Below are positions 31,794-46,700 of a stretch of DNA of 64,000 nucleotides, piece after piece (the stretch's first letter is position 1; the number at the start of each line of letters is the position of its first letter). The position numbers and the translations under genes were made by a program. The notes under the pieces were generated by a model that saw nothing but the letters and a program-made list of their open reading frames with translations, had not been told where the DNA came from and ran no database searches. The stretch spans positions 186,001 through 250,000 of the forward strand of contig JAJKFH010001934.1 in assembly GCA_023333565.1 (NCBI GenBank). The letters are read 5' to 3'. This DNA is from Puffinus mauretanicus (lineage: Eukaryota; Chordata; Aves; Procellariiformes; Procellariidae).

Positions 31794-34700
31794 GTGAGGG
31801 CGGGCGGCCCGGGGGAGCCCCGCCGGGGGGTGGCCAGGCCCGGCCCGGCCCCTCTCGGCCCCTCTCCCCGGCGGCAGCAGCAGCGCTCCGGGTGGGGGGG
31901 CGGTGTGTGAGCGAGGGGCTGCGAGAGGTGGCGGGGGGCGAGAGGGGCCTGTGTGGAGTGGCGGGGGGCTGGTGTGGGGCGGGGGGAGGGGGGGGGTCAG
32001 TGAGGGGAAGCGGGCGGGGGACGACGGGGGGCGAAGGGTGACTTCGGGCCGCGCTCTGCCCGGCGGGGACCCCCGGAGCTCCCTGGAGGCTGGGGCTCTG
32101 CCCGCTGGGCTGGCTCTGCAGGCGGGCCGGGCCGGGGGCTTCCCCGGCGGGGAAGCCCCTCCGGGAGGCGGCTGGCAGTTCAAAGTCATGCTGGAAACCC
32201 GCTTCGAAACAGAACAAGCGGCAGCGCGCCGGCCGGAGCTTCAGTTGCTGTGCGCTGCTGTCCTCTGAAGGGCTTGGGCTGCGACTAAAAGTAAAACCTG
32301 GTTTTTAATCCGCCTTGCCGTCCTGTTGCTTTCTGTGGGAGCGCTTTCGCCTTCTTTAAGTTCTTTCTGAGGCAGCCCCTTTGGTATTTCTTTGTTTGAT
32401 CTGTTCTGTCTTAATGTTGGCTGAAATTTGAAACGTCCCTGCTGTGCTTTCTCGTTTAATTGTTCTTTCCTTCTGTTTGCGTGCAGATGAATTATTTACC
32501 TCCGTGGTTGTGTTTGTCCAGGTGAAGGTGCGTGAGGGCTTGGTGCCCCTCTCTGGGGCTGAAGGTACTGAAAAAAAGTGAGGCGAGAGGGTGCTTAATC
32601 CAGGCTGAAATGAAGTAAAAAGCTCCTCTTCTCAAACGTTAGGATGTTTAAATGTTGCTTCCGCAAGCCTAGAAAGAGAAGTAGGAATGCCTGTGATTGC
32701 TCCTCTAATGTGTAAAGAAACCCTGAATTCTACAGGAGTGAGTTTTAAACTTGAAGCTTGCCTCTGAAAAGTATGAAGTCCTGGGCAGAATCAGGTTTGC
32801 TTGCAAAGAAAGGGGAATGATGAAGTTTTCCGTGGTCCATTCTCGGTGGGTGAAGGATTGGTTCGGCTGAATTAGCTCGCTGTGCTAGTGTTGTGGAAGT
32901 TGCATGGGAGAGTAATTAAATTCCTCTGCCTGCTATGATTTCAGTGTAAATGCCTGTTGCTCTTCAAACATACCGTTTAAATTAATCTAAATTACTTTTA
33001 AGAGTAGACAAGACCTAAAATTGTAACTTTACATAGTTTAAATTCCTTTTTAAACGAGAGTGCAAAAAAGGGGGAAATAAAACCAAAATGAGGCCACTTA
33101 CGAGGGAGCCTGGTTGGCACACAGTTATGCCAACTGAAGTTAAATCCTTGGATGGTGATGGTAACAAACATTTTCCCATTCAGAGTAGGTTTAAACTTGT
33201 TCTTCCCGACAGTGCTGGAAATGACTGCGCTGGTCTGCCCTAAATTAGCGTGGTTTCAAGTGTGTCAGCTTGGACTTTCACAGGGCTGGCTTTGTTATCG
33301 GATAATGTCTCAAAGGGTGTTTTTGTAAGGAATGTTTCCTTTCTGGACTACCAAGAAATGGCTGGGTGAGCTGTATCTGAGGCACAGAGCACCAAGTCCT
33401 GGAAGATGGGGAGGGGGAGTCCTGTTGGGAGTACGGGGCAGTGCAGAGAGGCGGCCACAAACAAGGAAATGTGATTGCATCCTTGTTTTCATGCCGCTGG
33501 ATCGGTAATCTGTGATTATACAGCCTTCTACTTCATTCAATCACTGGTTAATTTGATTTCCAGTTTAATTTGATGACAGTTTTGAGAGCCAAATCACTTG
33601 TATTTAAACAAATGGCTTCTATTTTGATCAAATTTCATTGTGTTTGGCATGTGTTGAGGCATTATATGTATTAAAAATCGCTGACACCGCAGTTGCTGCA
33701 GGTCTATTAGTTGGTGATGAATATTCAGTTATGAGCTATACAAAACCTGTGTCTGGCAGGGAGTGGGAGAGGGGGGGCTTAAAGCGAAACCCACGCAATG
33801 GTGGAAGTTGCACTGATACTAGTTTTTTGTCACTGGTCTAAGTGATGCCATGCGCGAAGCAAGTTGCAGATATCCTTTGGGTCATCTGGGTCACCTCAAA
33901 ACACGTTCATTTTTCAGGCAAAACCAGAACTTTGGACTACAGGGAGTGCAAGGAAGCTTGTACGGCTCTTGGGGGCAAAGATGTCGTCTTGTTCCTGCTT
34001 CCATTAAAGGTGGGAGTGGAGTCCGCGTAGTGAAGAGATGCTCCATGTCATTCAGAATTTTGTTTAGTTGGGATTTTCTGCATAAAAGTGCCATGTGGGG
34101 TTTTTTGTGAATGTGAGAACGCTTTTTTTTTTTGCCGGCGGGTTTGGAGCCCGTGGAAAACGAATGGATGTGCGACTGCGGCAGCGTTAGGCCTCGGCTT
34201 TGTGTCGAGGGGAAAAAAGCCCTTTCAGAGATCTATTTTTGTCATTTAATTAGTAGCTCTTGCTGGCTTGTCAATGCTGCGGTGATAACTATTTCCAGTT
34301 CTTTTCTGCGCAGTGGGGTCACGCATTAGTCAGGCAGTGAATGCAGCAGCCAGCAGTCATACCCTTGGCTGGCTCTGGCTGGGGGTTTTTAACTCCTTCC
34401 AGATTGTGCCCCCAAATCCAAGGGCAGATTCCAGGTGAGGAGTCAGTGTATAGGTATATAGAATTTTGTCAATCTTCAGCTGAGGGTCTCAAAGTGCTTT
34501 CCAAATGGTGACTGTTTGGAATTTTTCTCTGCCCCAGAGGACCTTCTGTATCTCGTAAGAAACTGAGGTGTGGAGGTTGGTGTGATTTGCTGATGGTTGG
34601 GTGACCGGCCTGGGATCATGGGTAAAAGATTGCAGATTTCCTGATTCGGGCTCTTATCTGCTGGGTTTCAATGACTCTGGTCAATCTTTCGGGGTTGGAA

Positions 34701-37700
34701 GATGACCATGCACAACCTCTAGCGATGACTAATTATGCATTGGTATTTATGCTCCTTGCAAATGAGGGGTTGCTGTTTTCCCGATTTCTAAATGACGAAG
34801 CCGTTATCTACAGATACTCTTTCTTGTGTTGCTGGTTCTATTGGTTGTGGTGTCGACTTGTTTTTGATTATCAGCTGTGCCGAGATACGGAGGTGAGAGG
34901 CAGCTTTCATCCCCAGCTACAGCCTGGTGGTCACACTGTTTGAATTTCTTTGTTTACTGATGACTGTATGCTCTTTCCACGTTGCACTGGGGAAGGGATG
35001 GGGGAGGGAGGACTAATTATCTCGAGAGAGGCTTTTAATGCTATTAGTCAAAGGAACAGGCTTCATCTCGTAACTGGATGAATTGTGTGAAATAACATGA
35101 AGCACCGGTGGCAAAGATATGAAAATTGAGAGCAGTCCGAATGATTTCTCTCTGCTGAATCCTGGAAATAGGTGTGGGTTCCGCCCCCCCCCCCCCCCAA
35201 GCCGGCTACCAGCAGCAGTCAGAGGAGGGGGGAACGGGTAAACAGATTGTTAACTTTATTCTTTTGTGTTTGTGCTTTTGGCATGCTGATGACAAAACAC
35301 AGTTAAGAATTGCTTACCTACCAGCTGCACAGCTAAGTTCAGAAGTCGTGATGGGCAATGCATTATCATGAACTAATTAACGATGTCTGCTGAATGTCAT
35401 GGGGCAAAATAAGGTGCATACGGATGAGGTCGGTTTGTGCAAGTCTGGCACTACTTTAGCTCCTGCGCTAGGCTCCTCCAGCTGCGTGCCTTTTGAAACA
35501 GATTTGGTAGAGATCATTGGACTTTGGTCTGCGGTCTAATGGCACTTAAACTAGAGGGGCTGAACCTTTTCACTTTGCCAGCTCCAGAAAGCTGCTGCTA
35601 AAAGTATGAACCTCTTTGCAGACAAGTGAGGTACTGGCAGCCAGGTTTTCCTTTAGTTAACCAATCCACAAAAGTGAACCCCTTAATTAGAGCTTTGTTG
35701 CCATAGTCTTAGTTGTCCAAAATCCATCAAGATTAATCCCCACCATTGATTTTAAACTGGAGGCAGCCCCTTACGGGCTTCCTTCATTGCCTTACACTTG
35801 TCTGCGGGAGAAGTGAATCTCTCTGAACGTGCCTACTTTTCGCCCGTAAAGACAGTTCGCTTTTAAGGGTGCAAGCAAGAAAAATTTGGCCCGAGTCCCA
35901 CTGAGAAGCCTTGATTTGGATCGAAGTCTGAGAAGCACTGTCGTGTTTGGTGTCTGCACAGTGTGCAGCACCAGGACGTGCTCAGGGCTCTCGGTGTTAT
36001 AAACGCCGCCTTGCAGAGGGTGTCTCAGCAAAAAAAGAGGTTATTGCTAGGCATGGCCTTCAGGTAGGAGGTTAGGATCGCAAGCCATGTCTCGGTGGGT
36101 TTGCAGGGACTGTGCTCATGGAGGTGAAGTTTCCAGAGGTGCTTATGGATGGGGGGAAAAGCCAAAGGTCGTCGCCTTCAGAGAATTTGAGCTTTGAACA
36201 AAGCGTGTAACTGTCTAAGCCAATTTTAAGGGGACTTTGGCATTTGCTGCAGTCGCATGCCTTTTGTGAAGGTTGTGTTCTCTTGTCTAATTCTTCTCTC
36301 CTACTTAAATCAGTAATGTTTATGTCACTGACTAAATTTGCTGGCGTAGGTCTGGGGTAATCGGCTGTTCTAGCAGTGCCTGCTGGAAGCGTGATTTCTA
36401 TCAATATTATTTCTGCCTTGGCAAGAGCTCCCTTGTAGATGCATAAAAGTGCTGGTGCCGATATGTTATTGATTACTCTCGTCTCCAGAGCTGTCTAAAA
36501 GTTTTTGCAGGTTTGGTGTACTGCCAAAATCTGCAGGAAGCGGGTTTGCAGGTACAGCTATTGCCAGCAAGCCTTCACGTCCTAGTGCAGGAGAGACTTC
36601 AGCGGGTTTACGCAGGGACAGAAGCAGGGTCAAGAGGGTTTGGGCTGGTCTTTGCTGGCTGAACAGGCTGCCTCAGGTTCTGCGGGAATGCATTTTTTAA
36701 AGCTGCTCTGCTGCAATGTTGACAGTGGAAATCTGGATGGACCCACAGAATTTCAGTTACTGATCTGTGCTCCTGTATGGCGTGACCTTGTACTGCCTAG
36801 GTTATCTTTATCAGCTGGGACCTCGAAGGAGGAGGAGGATAATTACTGAAATGAGTGATAGGCTGTCTGATTTGTGCTAGCAAGGTTGGTTTTTTATTGT
36901 TGGGGATATTAAGTCTGTCTGTTGCAAACCAGGTGTAATTTTCTGCTAGGTGGGAAACGGCAGAAGTAGGAGAAGGGCTGTTAAGCCCATTGGGTTTGTT
37001 GCCCTGTAAAGGGTGTTTGCCTGGTGCCAAAAGAGAACAAATAATTAGAAGCAAAGTCTTTTTCACTTAGATTTTTTGATTAGTAGCAGGTGAGAAGTGG
37101 CATGTTCCCTGTCACTGAAACTTCATTTACCTTGTGCTGAGAGTTAAATTATCCTTATATCCTGCTCCTAACTTGTTCTGGATCCTGTTCCTCCTGGCTG
37201 TGGATCAGGGCCAGAGGTGAGCAAGGTCATAGAATTTTTCATCTTGTACTTCCAGATCAATTTTTAACATACAGTCCCACAATTATCGACAGAAAAAACT
37301 GAGATTGCAGGCATGTTTAAACACAATTTCTCTTGGCTCAGCTTGCGCCTTTTTAGAGTAATATCAACCTTTGGGTGGAATTGTCAAATGAGTGCTGTCA
37401 GGTTCTCTTGGCTTGTGCTATTTTACAGAAGTTTTGAAATGAGCTATGGCTTTAGGCCATCTGGCTTTTCTGTTATAAGTGAAGACAGTTCATAGAGGGC
37501 CAGCTCTGGCAGAGCGGGGAAACTTGAGGAAAATTCATACCTGGTAACTCAACCTGACACCTAACGTTACAAGAAGTGGTTTTTGCAGTTCTGTTTTGTT
37601 GTTGTTATTGTTCTGTTTCACTTGTCTTATAAAGACTGGATTTTTTTTCTGAAGATGAAGATAAATAGGGTTTGCAGGGAGGGAAGTTCCTGGGCTGGAA

Positions 37701-40700
37701 AACTTCGCTCATGCACGGGCCGCTCAGTTGCTCTTGCTGACATCTCAGTTCAGGCTGGTGCCTTCCACACCTCACCCAGCGAGGCTGTTATTTGGGTGCA
37801 TTAAGAAAGTATCCAGCTTCTCTGGGGCGTATTGGTGGGCTTACACAGAATTCTGGTGGAAAGAAATCGGGGAATTTTCAAGATTAATTTACCGAGCAGG
37901 CTTTCTGAGGTCTCTTGAATTATGTTGCAGTGCGTGCAGTCTGGTCACCAGCATTAGGCATGCAGAAACCTGTGTGAACACATCAGGCTTGGAAAGTAGA
38001 ATGAGGGAGTGCTGCGAGGCTGCTGGATCTCCAAAATCAATTTGACACTAGTGATTACATTAATCAGTACTATTTCTCATCTGCTTTTAGCTTCAAAACG
38101 CAGCCTTCAATCTGTATTCTAATGACTGGGTTCTGTCTAGCTATCAACTAGGCTGAGTACAGAGAAAATAAGGATGCTTGGGTGGACAGGAGGCCTGATT
38201 TAGCTCCCAGCTGTGTTGCTGCCGTGCTGTTTGATGTCAGGCAAGTCACTTGTTCCTGTACCTGTTTCATCCTCCTGTCTGTCCTCTCCGAGATTACGTG
38301 TGCTCGGTGAGGGCGTAGCCATACTCGTGTTCATAGCTAGAGGGATGTATTAATGCATCACAGCCTTAAGGGCCATAATTAGCAGCCAGGTTATACTGGT
38401 CTGGGTCCCATCATACTACGTGTCATACGGTGTGTAGATGGGGCCTTTAGTAAATAGAATATGAATAACAGGAGGAAGCATTTGTCTGAGTAGCAGGTAT
38501 GTGTTGGGTAAGTCCGGCAATGCAGATGGTATTGCTGCTGTGCTCTGGTTGAATCAGCAGTGTTCAAGTAGTTGTTTCTTAATTTGCACCATGTCCTATA
38601 TTTTGTGAACGTGTAATTTGAAGTTTTAGCTCTGCGGTTTTTTTTTTATTTGTTTTTTGGGTTTCATGCTGGACTTTTCTGCCCGTGGATCTTGTTTTCT
38701 GTGTTAAATTCCTTTGCAGGGGAGGATTTTTCCTAGTGTAATAGGAACAAGTTTGCCTTGATTCTTCAGTAAATTACTGCTGTGCTTGGAAAGTGGTATT
38801 TATAAAGCTGCTGTGCTACATTTCAGTGTGGAAAGGGAGGTGGGGGGAGAAACAAGCAGAAATCGGCTTCTCCTTTAATAGTAAATTGTATAGGTGATGC
38901 TCTTGCATGGAGAGAGCAGCAGTCCTTGCATAAACGCTGGATATATTAACATTTCTAACTAGTAAATTTATGGATAATCCTCTTCTTTTGGAGGATTTAT
39001 GCTGATCTGAGGGCATTAGTCTCTGGGAAAATTAAACCTCTTTTAAATCCACTTTGTTCAGACTCTAGACTGGGGAACTGCTGGTAGGACCTGCCATCTT
39101 CCTCTAGCTTTTTTGCGGGCTTGATTGGAAATGCTGTGGAGGGAGACACAGCTGGTCCAGAGGCATCTGGGGGTTGGTTTTAGGTGCTTTATCCAGTTGG
39201 GTCAAAATGGATTTGAAAACTGTTTGCTCTGTTCCTGTAATGAATGCGTGCAGCTTTGAGTACTGCCAAAAAAAAGAAAAAAAAGCCCCTAAACCAAACA
39301 ACCCAAAAGGTACGAAAAATTAATGTTTGTGGGAACTGTGAAGTGTCTTAAAGCTGCTCGTCTGCACGATGCTGCAGTTTTGGGATGCTGGGGGGGCTGC
39401 CTTTGGTGACCGAAACGTCAGTCTGCCCGCTAGTGCTGGGCACTTCCATGATTGCCGAGGCGTACCTTCATGTCGGGTAGCTGATTCATGGCCCTGGATG
39501 TTTAATCATAGTTTCTATCGCAGTTAAATCTTTAACGAGAGGGTGGAGTTCACTTTCAGTTCATTGCGGGTTTTTTGTGAATATGGTGGCCAATTCATTA
39601 ATGTGTTCTGCTGATCAGAGTCATTTTTATAGGGGACTAATGTTGAAGGATATTCTGCATTTGTGGTGCCTGTGATGAGTACTGAAACAACTCCAGCTTT
39701 TTTAATAATTGGCATGAGCATTTCTTTAGGTTTGTTTGTACCGTGCTGTGTGACTGCATTGCGAAGTAAATGCAAAGAGTAGGATTCATTATGTTGGTGC
39801 GAGATGTTTAGCTTACCACCTTTTGATTATCAGTTAAGATAGTAGAACTACCTGATCATATACGGGCGGATGACGGTGAGTTCTCCCGTGCTCTCCACAA
39901 ATCGTTCCCTCGGGGTTTGACATTATCTGTTGGCTCATAAGTTATGGGACACTCTTCACAACTGCAGGTTAGCCCTGTCTTACTGAAAGCTCAAATTTTT
40001 AGGTACTTCCAAGGTGACTTTGCTGCAGGAAGCTATTCCAGCCTTCATTCTTAATGCCAGTAGTAAGGGTTTTGATCTGCCTAATCAAGATAATGCGGGG
40101 GATAGTGTTTCTTTGTGTATTTAAAGCCACGTGTCATCTTGACCTATAAAAATATAGTGCATTCTTGAACTTGGAGCACAACATTGATCCTGGAGAAGTG
40201 CATTAGCTGAATGGGTCCTCAGTGGGCAGCGCTTCTGGGATGGCTGACCATGCTGCTAATGAGTTGGGCTTCAACAAAGCCTCGTCTGAAGTTGGTGGTA
40301 GGGATTGCTCTCGGGAAAGTGCTTTCCTCTGGGAAAGCATGATGGCTTGTGCTGCTGTTTGCCTGCATCAATCGCCCGCTCTCTTCATCCTCGCACCCCT
40401 TTTGAGCATGAATGCTTTAAAAGCAAATAAAGCTTTCTCGTCCAAAATTCTGGTTGTGATATGGCACGTGACTTGCCACTGACAATGAGGGCAATTGAAG
40501 TAGGAGTCTGTTGGGAATGGATTTGTATCTGCATTAAACAGAAGGAGAATGTGTCCATTGCCAACAGTCTGTCAGGGAGATGCTGGTTAAAAATCGTTGC
40601 GCTTAACTTACTGTGTGCTGGGTTCACCAGCAGCAGACTGACTTTTGCCTGTGTCCCCAAGATGAATCATGTTTGGGGTTAAACTGCTGTTCAAAAACGG

Positions 40701-43700
40701 CCAGTAAAGCGGTTGGGAACGTGGTACATGAGGAGCTGGGGTGGTGCACGTCAGCATGTGGCTTGGCTCCATCAGTGATGTTAGTGTCTCGCCCTCCGTG
40801 GTGATCAGCTCCTGTGTTACTGTAGGTGTCCTTTCCTTGCCTGTCCCTGGCAGTTGGAGATCAGAGAAGCTTTGCCAGTTACACAGAGAGTTTGCAGGTA
40901 AAGTGGAGGTCCTGGCTTATTTGCCTTTTCTGTTAGTGTTGGAGGCAGAAACAGTTTGATCCTTGCTTTCTGACTGTAGTAGTTGGGACATGAGATCTTC
41001 TAAACCTGCATTTATGGAGCTTTCTCGCAATTGCAGGCTTGAGTCTTAAATTCAGTGTCCCCACAGGCTCTGTCTTCAAAAAGAGTTACTTGCTAGAAAG
41101 CTGTATTTCTGATGGCTGATACCAACCGAGCTGAGCTGCCTTGCAATTGCTGTTTGACTGTGTGTGAAGTAGCCATTGTGGGGTGAAATGTTTGCTGTCT
41201 TTTAGCAGAGTGCTTGTCAAATAGTTTCATTCAGTGCACTCAGGTTTTTAACAGATGTGATAGATTTTTGTGAGCCTGGGTAACCACAGCAATTGTTCTG
41301 CAAGGTGAGACGTTTCTGTTTTGACGGGCAGGAGAAAGAACATTGTGTGATTCATAAGAGTGATGAGTCTTTGATTTTGGATTGGTGAACCTTTTTTTTT
41401 TTTAAAGGCTATTAGCATTTGTCTTCAAAGAAATCTGAGTTGAAAGCCAAAAGTTAACAGAAATGGTTCCTGAGCGGTGCTGATAGGATATGTCCTGTGG
41501 ATAGAGCCCTCGGTACGCTTGAGGGGGCTGGAAGAATTGGTGCTTAGGCAACGTGAGCCACACAGCACCACGCTCACAAATTCTTCCCCTTGTGCTCGGG
41601 GTGCGGAGAGGGAGGACGGCACCGAGGGCAGTGCTGCGCGGGTGAATGAGGGCTCTGCCTGGATGCCGGTCGCTGCTGTGCCAGTCCACAGCTTCTCGAG
41701 GGGCCTGGGAGCTATGGCGTAGCAGATCTGCTTCAGGTCTGCTGGGGAAATGATTAACCACGCCGGGAATCCAGCCCTGAAAATAGCCAGTGTTTCAAAT
41801 GGAAGTGTCCTGCGGATGGCCAGATTTGCTAAACGGCACACGGGGACCACAAGTAGGGGAGAAGGGAAGGAGATTTCGGTCTCTGGTGCTTGCTGTACTT
41901 GGTGTGCATTGCAGAGCCCTACAGGAACAGCCTCTCGCACTGATTTTCTGTCTTGGCAAAGGCAGCGGCAAGTATCTGTTTGAATAATTGGCAGTCTCTG
42001 GTGGCCAGGCGCTCCATTTGCATAGTGCAGCCTGGTTCCTGCTGAGAATCCAGGTCTAGCTAAATACCTGGCAGACTTGAGAGATTATCATGTTGGGGGC
42101 AGGTCCTGCAGGTGTGAGCAAGGCAGAAGATCGGCTCCCATTTCAGCATTTTATTGCCTGCTTTCAGGGCTATTGCTTCCTTTGCAAAGGGGTTATTTCC
42201 TTCCTGTAACATGGTATTGAATGAGAGGAGGGCGTGCAAGAAAGTGAAAATTTGTAGTTGTCTGTGGTGATGACTGAGCCATTGCATTTTTAAATTTAGT
42301 CACATTTACTGTTGCTATCTGGGGACATCTGGGGCAGGTAATATGTCAGCTGGATTGCAGGACCTGATCTGCCAGCTGAGAGAGACAGTCCCCAGAAGTC
42401 AGAGAGAGTGCATGTGTGTTTTAGCAGATTGCAAGTTTAATTGGCCTACGTGTGGGTCCGAGCTGTTTTTGTGGCTGGAGGATTGCTGATTTATGTCGTG
42501 ATCCCTTAACAAAACAGTTCTTGTGGAGGCAGACTGCCATGAGGCTTTGTGTCTCGGGCCGCTGCAGTACAAAGGCTTTGCTGGAAGTGGAGGGGGCTTT
42601 CTGTGCGTGCGTGGCTCTTGTGTCCATCTGTCTGCGCTGTCTGAGGGAGAGCTGGAATTTGGAAATGCTTTTAATTGTGCCGGGGAGCAAGTGGCTTTCC
42701 ATTGCATGGGTTTACAATGAATAGTTTATTCCGGTGTAGATTGGGGTAGGGTTTTGTTGTTGTCTGTTGTTCCAAGAAAGTGGGAGAAATGAGGGGCAGA
42801 AAGGGTGGAACTGGTTGAACTGGAATTCCCGGGTCATGCCTGGCTTGGGTTAGGAACAGCAAGGTCCTGCTCGTTTCAAAACCTGGGGCTGGCAAATCCT
42901 GGCGCGTTGGGATCTGTTGCCATTTCAGGTTTTTGCTCCTAAGCGTATCGGAGGAGTTTAATGATAGTTTTGCAGTAGAGATCTTGAATATTCTTACAAA
43001 TATGAGTAAACAAGTCCTGTTTTGCCACAGTATTAGATACTCTGAGAGCATCTAGCGTAGATACTCATGGCTTGGTGATCTAACTGGCTCAAACAGCATG
43101 GAAAGATAAGGATGGCGCCTTTCCTTTGGTGGTTGCTGTGGCAAAAGGAATAGAGGAGTGGGCAGGATCTGATGATTCACGGCAGATCTTTCAAGCCCGT
43201 TTGTGGTGCTGGAAAGCCTGACTTGATGCCTTCCTAACCCACTCTTACCCCTTCTCTGTGACAGCAGATTGTGCTTTCCAGTGCGAGACCCCCGTTTTGG
43301 GTTGCAGCTGTGTAAACACCTAAAACTGCTGTAGCTGCTGAAGAAGAGGTCCTGTGTGTTCACTCCCTTCCCTGATACTCAAACAACTGTTTGTGGGCCA
43401 TGTGACAAACAAATTGAGGAACTGAATTGGATTATAACCAGCTGTTTCTGCACCAGGCTGGTTTTGACTGGGGTCAGCTGCTTGATGAGATTCCTGATGC
43501 CAGCAGAGAGGAGGGCAGGCGGAGCTGCTCTGTGCGCTGCCAAGCGCCTGTGAAACTACGGCTGTCGTTGCCTTCTGCGTGGAGCTATTTTGGGGTTCAA
43601 GGGCAGCCTGTGTTTGGTGGTAGTGCCTGCATGCCCTCACCTGGTGCTTGCCACTGAATTGCTCCCTCGAGGAAGCTTTCAGGTTTAGTTTTCTCCAGTT

Positions 43701-46700
43701 TCGTTTTCAGTTCAAACTAACCCGAAAAAGCTGTGATGCTGCAAACATGGAAGAGCTACGCTAAACTCTACAGGGTTAGGATGGTTTGTTCCTGGGGGCT
43801 TTTCCTCAGGCCTGTTAATTTTTGTGGGAAGCCTGTTCTTTCCTTTGGCTTACACAGATGAATGCTTTCTCCTGACAAAAAGCTTATTTTATCCCACATG
43901 CACTACTATGTTATATTTTTGCAAGACATCAGGGAAATTGGGGTGCTTTGGTTCTTTTTGTGGTGCGCTCTCTTTGCTGCAAATACAGGTATGTGACCTA
44001 AGGACCTCTTTAGTTTGTGCTATGGTAAAAGCTTGACTCTGCGGCAAGATAGTTAATACCCAGACCTAACCCAAGACTGAAGTCTTAGTGATGGGGAGGG
44101 CAGTTGAAGAAATCAGTCGCTACATCCCCTTTGGCTGCTGGAACCGGGAGGGAGCTAGGAAAGCGTTACGGTTAAGTGGTCTGAGCCCGCTGCAGAGCAG
44201 TTATGGCTCTGTTCATGGGCTGCCTTTCCCTGGAGCTCCCTGACCCATCTGGAGGGACAGGAGAGGCTGCAGAGAAGGTGCAGTTACAGGTTCCGGCAAA
44301 TGAATGTACAATGAAGCAAGTGACTGATAGTTGGCAGAGCTCCTGCAGCTTTCTGCATGCTCATTCCTCGCTGTTGGGATGTGACAGTTGCAAACCTGTT
44401 AGCTTAAGTCCCGGTGAAGGCTGCTGTAGGTTTGTGTTCGATTGTGTGGGGGCGTTTTACAGCTCACTGTATTCTGGGATAGCTGTTTATTGCTGTTATG
44501 CGGCTGTTGTGTATCTAAACACTTTTTTGTGGACACCTCTTTATGAATTGAAGTGTTCCTCAGATGAAGTCATTTAGGAAATCTCCATTTATAGGCAAAC
44601 CCCAAAGCTGGCTGACAAATACCCTCTGTGGCCTTCAAGTGAATTACATCATCTGTCCAACTTTGACTTATGTCAGAGGGGAAAGGGTACCTATCAATTC
44701 TGAAGATTGCTGTAAGCATCATTAATTTACAGAGTGAAGCTGGGGCAGATTGGATCAAGCTTCAGTTCCTTTTTACATCAAAATAGCTATTCCTCAATAC
44801 CCTTTTTATTGCAGAACAGAGTTTTCCTTTAATAAAGCTGTCACCGTAAGTCAGTGTAATCTGCACAAACACTTCCCTTGGCCATCTTACTACGAGGTGT
44901 CCTTTCAGAACAGCTTGGCTTGACATTTGGAAGTGAGAAGTGACGGTGTGCTGGGCGTTTACATGCAGCGATGCAATCCCTACATGCAGGGACCGAGCTC
45001 CTTACTTCGCGTGGCAGAGGTATGCAGCAGGTCTGTTGAATGCGTGCCCTTGCGTGTGTGCTGAGTCGCAGTGTACGTGCTGGAGATGACTGTCAGCAGT
45101 GGCAAAGTGGTTTTTGCTCCTTAGAAGGGCATGTTGTGCTGGGGTAGGGGTGGAGAGGGCGTTCGACTGTGTGGCTTTCTGTGGACACATCTAGCGGGGT
45201 TAAGCGTCGAACGTGGGTGGGTAGGTGTGCAGTCTCTCTGTGGCTAACGACATCTCCTTGGAAGCATGGGCCATGCTGAAGAATCTTTCTTCTCCTTAAA
45301 ATGGAATATTTCACCACCTGCTGCCTTCTATAAGAACTGAACCAAGGTGTGTTTCGCATGACTGATGTCAGCTTTCGTTTAAAATGAGTAAGTTTTCCAG
45401 CTGTAGGTAAGGATACAATCCTAACATAATTTCAGCATATTTTTACATTTCCAGAAATGCTGTCAGCTTATACTCGTGGCTGCCTGATACGCGTGCAGGT
45501 TTCTAACTCCGGGGGCTTACTCAGAGCTACCTTTGAAGTCTTAAACAAAAAGTGCTTTGCTATGCTTTTATTTCTAGTTTATATGGCTCAGTATGGATTT
45601 AGGTGCTGCTAGTGTTAACATTTTTTCTTAATATGCTTTTTCCATATTACATTTTGTAAGTGAGCACATTCTCCTTCAATTTCAGTCCTTTTCATCTATT
45701 TTGTTGCTCTGATACAGTTAAGTCCATTCCCAGAAACCTTCTCATTTAAAATTTGCTGGGAGTGCTAGTGGAGGGAATGGGGGGTACTTTTGTAACCATT
45801 CCTCATGCTGGCGCCTATCAAAAGGTCTTGTTTGCTGAGCAAACCAGCAGTTTCTGGCTTGGTGATAGCTGTGCTTGGGAGTGTGGGGGGGTCACGGAGA
45901 GTGTTAACGAACCTGCTCTGCTGTCCAAGGACACAGCAGTTGAACAGAACAGAAAGGCTGGATCTGGCATACAAGAGAGGTCACCAGAAAGTCATGGCTT
46001 ACAGTTCAATTTGCTCATTTTTTAAGGATTTTTTCCTTATTGGATTTTAATTCTCTTCTGAAGCTCCTAACAGGCTCTTTGTCATATCGGACTTCTATTA
46101 CATCACCTTGTGAGGTGTATGTAATTCTCGCTTAGCTCTCAGGTGGATTTATTCAAGGTGATCCAGAGTCAAGTGATCTGACAAACCACCCAGGTGTGCT
46201 GGTTCCCGAGGCAGGCCTTGAGCTGCTGGACGTACCCCGAGTGCTCCTGTCCGAGGCATCTCGTGTGTGGGGGATCCTCCGCGGGTGAACCGGGAGCTCC
46301 CTGTGCCAGGTACGCGGAGCAGAGAGCCAGCTCCAGTGAGCTTACAGTTAATCCACCCCATCGGAAGGCATTTCCTCGGCTAGCAGCCTCTGTGCCTTGG
46401 AAATGTGTTTGAGACACTTGGTGCTTTCTCCTTCCTATCCGTTCACTGATCTGCTCGTTGCTGTTGAAATGGATTCCTCTTCTTTAATTTTGCACCGTTG
46501 GTAGAAGAGCAACTGGGTTGACTTTCTTGGATCAGATCAACTTGCCCACCTGCAGGGCATGATGTGAGATTTGCTTGTTCAGTTGGGTGTTTTTCTAGCC
46601 ATTGTTATGATGGAAGGTCCTTTTGTGGCTGAAAAGAAGTGGTGGTAGTTTGCTGAGCTCTTAATGCAGCTAAGCGTGTTGGCTGGAAATTGTCATCTCT

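Noticed and set aside
30599..31910. Pro-rich (plus) and Gly/Trp-rich (minus) open frames over the C-rich block
   Set aside because: Low-complexity DNA gives these in all frames; no conserved motif or splice structure.
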